NCBI GenBank assembly: GCA_024639455.1
Contig: JAHEIH010000027.1
Location: 76,928 to 139,376, forward strand
DNA length: 62,449 nt
Source: Cellvibrionales bacterium
GTDB taxonomy: Bacteria; Pseudomonadota; Gammaproteobacteria; Pseudomonadales; JAHEIH01
Reading direction: 5' to 3'
The translations under genes and the position numbers were made by a program. Of this stretch, positions 52,534 to 60,332 are shown piece after piece. The number at the start of each line of letters is the position of its first letter. The stretch's first letter is position 1. The notes beneath the pieces were generated by a model. The model saw only the letters and a program-made list of their open reading frames with translations, was not told the origin of the DNA and did no database searches.

Positions 52534-53820
52534 ATGACTAGCCATATATTTCGCTCAGCCGTGTTTTTAGGCAGCCTCACCATAACGGTCCCCGCTTTGG
52601 CCGACCACGATTACGATGCAGAGTTTGCCTACCAGCAGATAAAAGCTCTACAGGCTGAAAACTCGGGTATAACAGAATTCGACATGCGCTTCGCACTGGT
52701 TGCCATATCGGTACATCGTTACGACGAAGCCATTTTTGCCCTCGAACGTGTTCTTGAGGCGCAACCCAACAACGGGCGCGCTCGCACAGAACTCGCCCGT
52801 TGTTACTACGAAACGGGGCAATACCACCTAGCACGAACCCTTTTCAAACAAGTGGCCGACAACGAATCTACGCCAGCGACAGTGCAGCACAACATAAACT
52901 ACTATCTGCACGAAATGGATAAGCGCGGCAGCCAGTTTGATTTGCAGAAGCAATTTTATGTAGAAGCAGGTCTAGGTCGTGACAGCAATATCAACGCAGG
53001 TAGCGACCTCAGTAGTATAGACATCCCCAATTTGGGGACTGTTACCCTAACGGAAGCAAGCCTCGCCCAGGATTCCAATACCCAGCAAGTCGCTGCAGGA
53101 GCCAAATTGTATAAAGCCACCAGCCGCTTTAAGGGTTGGTCGCTGCAGACCGATGTGCAACAGATCAACACCCCTGACAACGACAACTTCGACCAAGGGC
53201 TCGCTTCGGTGGCGGGCGCCTACCACTGGCAGAATGGTAGCGATCGCTACCGCACTGGCCTGCAATACCAACAACTCAGTCTCGGCGGCGAGCAATTCTT
53301 TAATAGCTTAGGACTCGCGGCACAGTGGCACCGGACCATTAGTGAGCGACTCGTCGTAGGCATGATCTTGCAATGGCACGATGTCGACTTTGATACTGGC
53401 AACAACTTCCGCGATCACGACCGGCTTTTGCTTGGCGCCGATGTCATCTTCGCGAGCGGGCAATGGCGCCATCAATTGGGAAGCTTTGTCGGCACAGAAC
53501 GCCCCAGCGACACCCAATACGACTATGCACTCCGAGATGTCATGTGGGGCCTTAACTACCGCCTTAGCTACATGCTTAATGCCAAAGTGGTGCCCTATCT
53601 TTCTGCCCAATATGCTTCTAGCGACTACGGCGATACCCACCCTGTATTTGCCCTGCAACGCCACGACAGTTTACGTAGCTTAGAAGCTGGCTTGATATGG
53701 CAACCCGCCCGTGGACTAACGGTCAACCCCAGTTTCAGCGATACCCGCAACGACAGCAATGTCGAGGCCTATAGCTATGACCGCGATCGAGCGCAGGTCA
53801 AAGTTCGTTACAACTTTTAG
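52534..53820 (+). CDS. TPR-containing outer-membrane beta-barrel protein (SLAM/DUF560-like)
   Basis: This 428-residue exported protein has a signal peptide ending ALA before Asp24 and a periplasmic TPR domain (about 35-130) with VHRYDEAIFALERVLEAQP and YYETGQYHLARTLFKQVAD. From about residue 145 to the end a beta barrel runs from FYVEAGLGRDSNINAGSD to the terminal aromatic in VKVRYNF. TPR followed by a barrel opening with DSNIN is the layout of surface lipoprotein assembly modulators (DUF560; type XI secretion). Barrel strands show the alternating pattern (YRTGLQYQQLSLGG, KVVPYLSAQYASSDYG). It is 11 bases before the FecR-type gene, its likely exported partner. Confidence 0.8.
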   Translation: MTSHIFRSAVFLGSLTITVPALADHDYDAEFAYQQIKALQAENSGITEFDMRFALVAISVHRYDEAIFALERVLEAQPNNGRARTELARCYYETGQYHLARTLFKQVADNESTPATVQHNINYYLHEMDKRGSQFDLQKQFYVEAGLGRDSNINAGSDLSSIDIPNLGTVTLTEASLAQDSNTQQVAAGAKLYKATSRFKGWSLQTDVQQINTPDNDNFDQGLASVAGAYHWQNGSDRYRTGLQYQQLSLGGEQFFNSLGLAAQWHRTISERLVVGMILQWHDVDFDTGNNFRDHDRLLLGADVIFASGQWRHQLGSFVGTERPSDTQYDYALRDVMWGLNYRLSYMLNAKVVPYLSAQYASSDYGDTHPVFALQRHDSLRSLEAGLIWQPARGLTVNPSFSDTRNDSNVEAYSYDRDRAQVKVRYNF

Positions 53821-53831
53821 GAGATAACGAC

Positions 53832-56168
53832 ATGCGTTTCCCTCTGAATTCATTCGTGGCCGCCCCCATCGCTCTGGCCATCGCCATCACCGCCATGCCC
53901 TTGCAAGCCAACACCAAAGCCGGCAAGGTGATACTAAGTAAGGGCGAAGTTAACGCCACACTGGCGGGCAACGAGCGTGCCCTGCGACGTGGTAAGCCAA
54001 TCTTTGAAGGCGACATGGTGAACACGGGCAGCGGCGCCATGCTGCAGATGAACATGCGCGATGATGGATTAATTTCACTGTCAGAAAACAGCGTGTTCAG
54101 TGTTGAAAGCTACCGCGACGCCGACGGCGACAGTGAGGACAGCGTCTTGCTCAATATGGTGGAAGGCGGCTTCCGCGCCGTGACCGGTGGTATTGGCCAG
54201 AAAAACCCAGCCGCCGTTAAAGTGCGCACCACCGTGGCATCCATTGGTATTCGCGGCACCGGTTACGAAGTGTTTGAATACAACGGTTCGCTATTCGTGT
54301 CGATACTATCGGGGAGCGTCGAACTTAGCAACAAGGCGGGCAGCCTACTAATTGGTGAAAACGAAGAATTCAATTTTGCCCGTGTCGACAGCGACAGCAG
54401 CCTCCCTGTGGGCCTGTATGCACTGCCAGCCGATGTGGCCGCCAACAATCCTTTCTTCGCCTCGATAGACGTCCCTTATGAAGCGGCGTCCTATCGGGTT
54501 CCACTGAATCAGCTGGTATTAAACAGCTATCCCGTTATGAGCCTCACCCCCATCAACCCTGCTGAGAACCCAGACAGCCTAATCTTTACCCCATTGCCAA
54601 CGAACAATACTGACGTTACTGATGGTAGTAGTGACCCCACTACCGACGGCAGTACCGACACACCAGTCGACGAAGATATCGGTGGTGACAATACTGCGCT
54701 CAGTGCCGCCGAGGTTTACGCTACCAGTGTCGCGGCACACGTTCTGTTGCCCGACAGGGCACAACCCTACAGCCTGTCTGCGCGCAGCAATAGCGCGGGT
54801 GATATCGTGCTTTTGGTTGACAGCGACGCCACCGAGGCGAGCTACCAAAGACTGATTCGCCCCAGCAGTGCTGGCCCGGCCGCCAGTTACCCTAAGACGA
54901 TGCTGTTCGACAGTGGCACCACATGGGGCGTATGGCTCGCCAGCGCCACGACACCAGCGACCCAATACAGACTCAATGACGGTTCGCTGACCACCACGAG
55001 CATCGAAGACACTATCTACTGGCTGTCGACAACGCCAGCGATAGGTCTTGCTGGAACCTATACCTTTTTGAGTACCGGTGCCTATATTGGCACATCGACA
55101 GAAGGAGACATCGACGCGCTCAGTGCTAGTATGCGAGTCAATTTCGATAGCGCAGATGTCAGCAACGGCTTTTTGATCGTCGACAGCGGCAGTTATCGTT
55201 GGTCAACCCGTTTTAACGGCACGCTGACAACTGGAGCAAACGGCGATCTGGGCGGAGACTTCTCACTCAGCAGCGACAATAACAGTAGCGGCGTATTGAG
55301 TGGCTACTTTGTCAAATCCGATGAGATTTTCTTCACCGGTGCCTTCAGTGTTAGCGATATCAATAACGCCACCGCGCGTGGCTTGCTGGCCATGGAGGGT
55401 TACCAAACCCTGACCGTATACGGTGGGGATGGCACCAACCTAGATCAATACGGTACGTTAGTGGCGTTTGAGGGCTCCGCGCTACTCCATGGCCCAACCG
55501 CCCTTGCACCACTGACTACCACAGAACTCGGCTACAACAGTAGCGATGCCGATGGCACCCTAGCGGGTTGGTTTGTCGAGCTAAACAATGCCAATCCCGC
55601 GAGCGGCTACCCTGTGCAAAAAACCGCTTTGAGCGACAATACTTACTGGGGCGTGTGGAATGCAGACAGTAGCAATACCGCCAACCTTCGCTATCGTACA
55701 AGCGAAAATCGCGAATACAACAGTCCCATTGAAGCAGCGGTATATTGGATGAGCACGGATTCTATGGCACTTACTCGAACCGGTAGTGCCACATTTGCCA
55801 GCACTGGCGATTTCGTCGGCTCGAGCAATAGTGGCGCCGTCACGAGTCTGACGGCGTCCTTTAGTTTCGACTTTGACAGCGCAGCGATGACCGGTGGGCA
55901 ATTGGACTTGATGGCTGGAGGCGATGCGTGGACATTCGATATCGCCAATGCCGCTAGCACTGAACTGAATATGGACAATGGTTATTTTTCAGTGCGTCAG
56001 ACCCAAGTCAACGCCGAATCAAACAACGGTGTGTTTGGCGCCATTGAAGGTTATTTCGTTGGTTCTGAGGCCACCAGTATTTCGGCGGCGTTCGGCCTAT
56101 TCCGCCAGGGCGACAGTAATTATCTAGATTCGGTGAACGGATTATTCAGTCTACAGGAAAGTCGTTAG
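53832..56168 (+). CDS. Exported FecR-domain protein with two tandem TbpB-like beta-rich repeats
   Basis: This 778-residue protein has a signal peptide (to about residue 26, ending LQA) and no lipobox. A FecR-type beta domain (about 30-195) contains KVRTTVASIGIRGTGYEV. A Thr/Asp/Ser linker (about 255-285) is followed by two homologous beta-rich units, about 315-522 and 550-776. Both carry WGVW, an IEDTIYWLSTT/IEAAVYWMSTD pair, ATFASTGDFVGSS/YTFLSTGAYIGTS, and a GYFV-x5-9-AF segment. This recalls the TbpB-type barrels of type XI secretion cargo. AGGAG before the ATG and the short spacer imply co-translation with the outer-membrane barrel gene. Whether it stays on the surface is unknown. Confidence 0.82.
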   Translation: MRFPLNSFVAAPIALAIAITAMPLQANTKAGKVILSKGEVNATLAGNERALRRGKPIFEGDMVNTGSGAMLQMNMRDDGLISLSENSVFSVESYRDADGDSEDSVLLNMVEGGFRAVTGGIGQKNPAAVKVRTTVASIGIRGTGYEVFEYNGSLFVSILSGSVELSNKAGSLLIGENEEFNFARVDSDSSLPVGLYALPADVAANNPFFASIDVPYEAASYRVPLNQLVLNSYPVMSLTPINPAENPDSLIFTPLPTNNTDVTDGSSDPTTDGSTDTPVDEDIGGDNTALSAAEVYATSVAAHVLLPDRAQPYSLSARSNSAGDIVLLVDSDATEASYQRLIRPSSAGPAASYPKTMLFDSGTTWGVWLASATTPATQYRLNDGSLTTTSIEDTIYWLSTTPAIGLAGTYTFLSTGAYIGTSTEGDIDALSASMRVNFDSADVSNGFLIVDSGSYRWSTRFNGTLTTGANGDLGGDFSLSSDNNSSGVLSGYFVKSDEIFFTGAFSVSDINNATARGLLAMEGYQTLTVYGGDGTNLDQYGTLVAFEGSALLHGPTALAPLTTTELGYNSSDADGTLAGWFVELNNANPASGYPVQKTALSDNTYWGVWNADSSNTANLRYRTSENREYNSPIEAAVYWMSTDSMALTRTGSATFASTGDFVGSSNSGAVTSLTASFSFDFDSAAMTGGQLDLMAGGDAWTFDIANAASTELNMDNGYFSVRQTQVNAESNNGVFGAIEGYFVGSEATSISAAFGLFRQGDSNYLDSVNGLFSLQESR

Positions 56169-56647
56169 CCGTCTGACTTAGCCACAAAACGCTCCGCGAG
56201 TACGAGGCCTTCACGCATCGCACTTGCGGCGGCGGCTACCTCGCGCAAGAACATCACCAGCGCAATAATCAAGGCCAGCATACACAGCACAAACAATCCG
56301 GCAATGACTTCACCGAGATTGGTGTTGAGAAACTGACTAACAAAAATCGTAATAATCACCACGCACACCATCAAGGCACTACTGGTGGCAAAGGTGATGG
56401 CGAGATTGATAAAACGCCCCCGCACCTCAAGGCTAGCTAACTCTTTTTCAAAAAGGGCAATTTGAGCGGGCGTCAGATTACTGCGATTACTGCTGTGCAA
56501 ACGACGACTACGATCGATAATTCGTCCTAATCGTGTGGTCATCACCCCCAACAGTGCGGCGATACCTGCCAGTAAAAACACGGGCGCAACGGCGATTTGG
56601 ATGACGGCAGAAATGGTGAGATTACTAAAGTGCAGATCGGTGACCAT
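56165..56647 (-). CDS. DUF2721-family membrane protein
   Basis: The start MVTDLHFSNLTISAV has AGGGA five bases upstream and gives 160 residues. There are three membrane segments: about 15-35 (IQIAVAPVFLLAGIAALLGVM), 80-105 and 110-135. A charged loop between the first two contains RLGRIIDRSRRLH, the conserved DUF2721 motif. The family is widespread and uncharacterised. It converges on the FecR-type gene with a four-base stop overlap and is 54 bases from the PilZ gene on the same strand. Confidence 0.9.
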   Translation of the reverse strand: MVTDLHFSNLTISAVIQIAVAPVFLLAGIAALLGVMTTRLGRIIDRSRRLHSSNRSNLTPAQIALFEKELASLEVRGRFINLAITFATSSALMVCVVIITIFVSQFLNTNLGEVIAGLFVLCMLALIIALVMFLREVAAAASAMREGLVLAERFVAKSDG

Positions 56648-56701
56648 GACATTCCCTGACAAAAAAACACCAGTGTAGTGTGATGTGAAAATGTCAGCAA
56701 C

Positions 56702-57265
56702 TCAACCCTTCATCTTGGCGCGCCTGATCTTGGCATCGGTTTCCATGACAAACTGAATAAGGGCTTCTTCATCGGCATGACTCAGACCTTCGAAATTGAG
56801 CCGCCAACGATACATTTTTCTTATATCGTCACAGGCGACAACCCGCGCCAATAGCACCAGACGATTTTCTCTCAACATCAGGTGGAATCGCACCAAGGCA
56901 CCGGCATCAATAGCGTCTTCATTCAACACAGCCGCGCCGCAAGCGCTTAAATTAATGCGTTGCATACTGCAGGCGACGCTGTCATTGATATCCAATGTAT
57001 CGCCATTTTCAGCGATCAACAAATTGAGTTTTTTGTTTACCAATTTGATGAGTTCTGCCGCTACGGGGTCACGGCTTTTCAGCGTATTCAACAGAGTATT
57101 GATGCGCGCATCAAAGCTAGCGTTGAACACATGCTCACCGCCACGCTCGATCATTTCACGATGGCTATCTGCCTCGTGCTCACTCAATACCTCAATCGCG
57201 ACAGGGGCGTCCATATGAACGCGAAAGAAGCGTCTTCGCTCTGTTCCACAAGGTCCGTGTGGCAT
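56702..57265 (-). CDS. PilZ-domain protein linked to the flagellar stator genes
   Basis: This 187-residue protein has the PilZ cyclic di-GMP motif split as usual: ERRRFFRVHM at residues 9-18 (arginine-rich part) and INLSACGAAV near residue 104 (D/N-x-S-x-x-G). A helical insert of about 60 residues lies between them. The C-terminal RWRLNFEGLSHADEEALIQF closes the fold. It directly abuts pomB with no gap, so it probably tunes motor output in response to cyclic di-GMP, as YcgR does elsewhere. That role is inferred from position. Confidence 0.88.
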   Translation of the reverse strand: MPHGPCGTERRRFFRVHMDAPVAIEVLSEHEADSHREMIERGGEHVFNASFDARINTLLNTLKSRDPVAAELIKLVNKKLNLLIAENGDTLDINDSVACSMQRINLSACGAAVLNEDAIDAGALVRFHLMLRENRLVLLARVVACDDIRKMYRWRLNFEGLSHADEEALIQFVMETDAKIRRAKMKG

Positions 57266-58264
57266 CTAAAACACCTCGTTAGGGTTCAATTGGAACAGCG
57301 GGCGGGTATCGATTTCTAGGTCGCGCAGCACGTCCGGCGCATCGCGACGCAACAAATCCACATCGGCTTGCTCTACTTCCCCCAAGCCCTGCTGTATCAC
57401 TAATTCTACACGCCGGTTCAAAGCGCGGTTTTCACTACTATCGTTGGGCACCAGCGGGCGAGTATCTGCCAGGCCCGTCACCGCCATTCGCGCTGGCGAC
57501 AAGCGGCCAGAACTCAACAATTCCATCGCGACCGACGACGCCCGTGCGCTGCTTAAATCCCAGTTGGAGCGAAAGCGTGACGTGTTGATCGGAAAGTTAT
57601 CAGTATGCCCTTGAATAGAGATGGCGCCAGGCTGTTTAACCAATACATTGCCGACATTGCGCAACACTTCGCGGTATTCTGATGCCAAATCGGCCGAACC
57701 GCTAACAAACGAGCCGCGCTCTTTGATACGCACGATGATTTTGCGACCGCGGGTTTCAATTTCTACCTCGCCACTGGATATCTGTGTCATCAAGGCCTGC
57801 GCCAATTCCATCGCATCCTGCTGAGTTTGTTTCACCAACTCTTCAAGCTTAGCCCTGATATCGTCCTCTTGCAGAACATTAAGGGCAGTTTGTACGCCTG
57901 CTTCATCGTTTTGTTCACCCTGTTCTACGTCGACTTCACGGGCACACTCGAAGTCTAAGGTTGGGTCGAGGTTAGCATCGGTCTTCTGCCAGATCTCGTT
58001 GATTGGTGTAGGTTCAGGTCGCCCCGGGGAAAACTCCCGCGCAATCACTGATGTCCCTTTGGGAGGATCTACTGCATATACCTGCGCCTGCACACCAAAG
58101 GCCATTTTCATCGAGCCCGCCAAGCGCTTGAATTTCAATGCATCCATTTCTGAAAAGGATAGTAGCAGCACGAAAAAGCACATCAACAGCGACATCAAAT
58201 CGGCAAAGGTACCCATCCATCCGGGCAGTCCCGCAGGAGGACATTTGCAATCCTTGGCCGCCAT
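57266..58264 (-). CDS. pomB: Na+-type flagellar stator subunit PomB
   Basis: PomB/MotB anchors the stator to peptidoglycan. The 332-residue protein has one membrane helix with the ion-binding aspartate in GTFADLMSLLMCFFVLLLSF, then SEMDALKFKRLAGSMKMAFG and the plug/linker PKGTSVIAREFSPGRPEPTP, both PomB-specific. The C-terminal OmpA-like domain (about residues 190-305) has IQGHTDNFPI and NRALNRRVELVIQ. Two of these segments distinguish it from proton-driven MotB. Its stop is next to the PilZ start and it overlaps pomA by one base. Confidence 0.93.
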   Translation of the reverse strand: MAAKDCKCPPAGLPGWMGTFADLMSLLMCFFVLLLSFSEMDALKFKRLAGSMKMAFGVQAQVYAVDPPKGTSVIAREFSPGRPEPTPINEIWQKTDANLDPTLDFECAREVDVEQGEQNDEAGVQTALNVLQEDDIRAKLEELVKQTQQDAMELAQALMTQISSGEVEIETRGRKIIVRIKERGSFVSGSADLASEYREVLRNVGNVLVKQPGAISIQGHTDNFPINTSRFRSNWDLSSARASSVAMELLSSGRLSPARMAVTGLADTRPLVPNDSSENRALNRRVELVIQQGLGEVEQADVDLLRRDAPDVLRDLEIDTRPLFQLNPNEVF

Positions 58265-59028
58265 TACTCTTCCTCGCTACCGCGCTGGTTGCTGGGCAAG
58301 TAGTTTTTAAGCATGGCATCGATGATTTTGGGGTTCTGCCCCCCTTGAATGGCGATCAAACCATCGATCATCATGCCCTTGCTCAACGCCTCTTCCTTGG
58401 AGCGAAGTTCTAATTTATTGGCGACAGGAATAGCCACCATGTTAGCCACCATTGCGCCATACAGCTTGGTCAACAGTGCAACCGCCATGGCGGGGCCAAT
58501 CGCCTTGGGGTCGTCCATATTTGACAGCATCGCCACCAAGCCAACGAGCGTGCCAATCATGCCCATCGCCGGCGCTATATCCCCCATGATGCGAAAGATT
58601 TTCACGCCTGTTTCATGGCGATCCACCGTTTGGTACATATCGGTCTCAAGTAGGCTTCGCACCACACTACCGTCGTGACCGTCGACCAAGAGTTGAATGC
58701 CGTAGCCGAGAAAGTCGTTGCTGACTTCCTTTCCCTCTAGCGTTAGCAAGCCCCCTTTGCGGGCGGAATCCGCGAGATCGACAATTTCAGCGATAAGCTC
58801 CAACGGGGCGACGCTTTTTACCGTAAAGGCCTTGCCAGCCACCTTGACCGCGCCGAGGAACTGGGATAGACCAAAGTTGGCCATGGTCACTAAAATTGTA
58901 CCGACCAAGACAATCAATACCGAGGTCACATCACCAAACATACCGATCACACCATTGCTCGATAAGAACATGGCCACCACGACAATGGCAAAACCGCCGA
59001 CCATACCTATTAGCGTTGCGAGATCCAC
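58264..59028 (-). CDS. pomA: Na+-type flagellar stator subunit PomA (GTG start)
   Basis: The GTG at 59028 is preceded by AAGGAG five bases upstream and gives VDLATLIGMVGGFAIV and 254 residues, as in PomA (253 in Vibrio); the longer frame adds 16 unconserved residues. Four membrane helices are seen, with GDIAPAMGMIGTLVGLVAML forming helix 3 and the cytoplasmic loop carrying MYQTVDRHETGVKIFRIMG. PomA couples Na+ flow to rotor torque. Divergent from xseB, the same arrangement as in vibrios. Confidence 0.94.
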   Translation of the reverse strand: MDLATLIGMVGGFAIVVVAMFLSSNGVIGMFGDVTSVLIVLVGTILVTMANFGLSQFLGAVKVAGKAFTVKSVAPLELIAEIVDLADSARKGGLLTLEGKEVSNDFLGYGIQLLVDGHDGSVVRSLLETDMYQTVDRHETGVKIFRIMGDIAPAMGMIGTLVGLVAMLSNMDDPKAIGPAMAVALLTKLYGAMVANMVAIPVANKLELRSKEEALSKGMMIDGLIAIQGGQNPKIIDAMLKNYLPSNQRGSEEE

Positions 59029-59156
59029 ACTGACTCCTTGGTTGCTGGCATTAAATTTTAAAAGAGTTCTAGGCATCTATCGGCAAGTTTTCAGATATCT
59101 GAATTGACCCACTGCAAATGCTCGGTTAAGGTTCTGCCCACACACGAGGTATGGTT

Positions 59157-59411
59157 ATGAGCGACGACAAACAAGCCCTAGATTTCGAGCAATCACTACA
59201 ACAATTGGAGACCCTAGTGGAAGCCATGGAAAATGGTGATTTAGGTCTCGAAGAGTCCCTCAAAGCCTTCGAAAAAGGTGTGGCATTGACCCGCGCTTGC
59301 CAAGCCGCCCTCGACAACGCCGAACAGCGTGTCAGCTTGTTACTGCAAGACAATGGCAAACCTGTCGAACAGCCTTTTGCGCCGGATGACCTAAGTGACA
59401 CCCCCTTTTAA
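59157..59411 (+). CDS. xseB: Exonuclease VII small subunit
   Basis: XseB is the small helical subunit that packs in several copies around XseA to form exonuclease VII, which degrades single-stranded DNA. The start MSDDKQALDFEQSLQQLETL (84 residues) has GAGG six bases upstream and matches the usual N-terminus better than an ATG six bases earlier. LVEAMENGDLGLEESLKAFE is the family core. xseA is not in the window, as is usual. It overlaps ispA by 17 bases. Confidence 0.94.
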   Translation: MSDDKQALDFEQSLQQLETLVEAMENGDLGLEESLKAFEKGVALTRACQAALDNAEQRVSLLLQDNGKPVEQPFAPDDLSDTPF

Positions 59412-60273
59412 AGACACCCTACTCGCTTCTCAGCAACGCCTTCAGCGTGTTTTAGATGGCTTCCTCGACGACTACCTCGCCTCGCTTGGCGGTGAACAAA
59501 CACGCCTACTAGAAGCCATTAGCTACAGCCTACTTGCACCTGGCAAACGCGTTCGACCGATGTTGGTATACGCCGCAGCGGAAGCGGTAGGCGAGCATCA
59601 AAGTAGCGATGCGGATTGGGCTGCCGTTGCGGTTGAGTGTATCCACGCCTACTCGCTGATCCATGATGACCTTCCGGCAATGGACGACGACGACCTACGT
59701 CGCAACCGCCCAACCTGCCATATTGCCTTTGACGAAGCGACAGCGATTTTAGCTGGCGATGCCCTACAGGCAATGGCCTTCGAAGCCTTGTCGCGCAGCC
59801 AACTACCGATGACAGCTGTGGCCATCTTGGCTCGCGCGGCACGCAACATGGTCGATGGCCAAGCCATTGACCAAGCGGCCACTAATGGCATCCTTAGCCT
59901 AGACGCTCTGCAAGCTATGCACGGCGATAAGACCGGCGCCCTAATAGTCGCGTCGCTCAAACTGGGAGGCCTGGCTAGCCATGCCAGTGCCGAGCAACTC
60001 GAACACTTAGAAGAATTCGGTCGCGCCATTGGTCTAGCCTTTCAAATCCAAGATGATATTTTGGACATTACTGCCACCACCGAAGAATTGGGTAAACCTC
60101 AGAATTCAGACAGCGATGCCAACAAGGCCACCTACCCCCGCTTTTTAGGGTTGGATGGCGCGCAGCATGCCCTGTCACAACAACATCAGCGGGCTCTTCA
60201 TGCACTAAGCAACTTCGACAAAGCCAGTGTTCTTTTGCAACTGGCTGATTACATTGTCGAAAGAAGGCAATAA
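59395..60273 (+). CDS. ispA: Farnesyl diphosphate synthase (GTG start)
   Basis: This 292-residue polyprenyl synthase condenses dimethylallyl/geranyl diphosphate with isopentenyl diphosphate to make farnesyl diphosphate. The two aspartate-rich motifs are DDLPAMDDDDLRR and FQIQDDILD; GDALQAMAFEAL and DKTGALIVAS are also typical. The GTG start lies inside xseB, so translation is coupled. It belongs to the conserved xseB-ispA-dxs set supplying isoprenoids for quinones and undecaprenyl carriers. Confidence 0.95.
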   Translation: MTPPFKDTLLASQQRLQRVLDGFLDDYLASLGGEQTRLLEAISYSLLAPGKRVRPMLVYAAAEAVGEHQSSDADWAAVAVECIHAYSLIHDDLPAMDDDDLRRNRPTCHIAFDEATAILAGDALQAMAFEALSRSQLPMTAVAILARAARNMVDGQAIDQAATNGILSLDALQAMHGDKTGALIVASLKLGGLASHASAEQLEHLEEFGRAIGLAFQIQDDILDITATTEELGKPQNSDSDANKATYPRFLGLDGAQHALSQQHQRALHALSNFDKASVLLQLADYIVERRQ

Positions 60274-60332
60274 TTGTCGCAACTTCACGTGGGCGAATGG
60301 CGTAAATTACGGTAGAATCTCCGTTTTTTTAA

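Noticed and set aside
53832-56168. FecR anti-sigma signalling (FecI/FecR/FecA type)
   Set aside because: There is no sigma factor or TonB receptor nearby, no cytoplasmic FecR N-domain with membrane helix, and the protein begins with a signal peptide.
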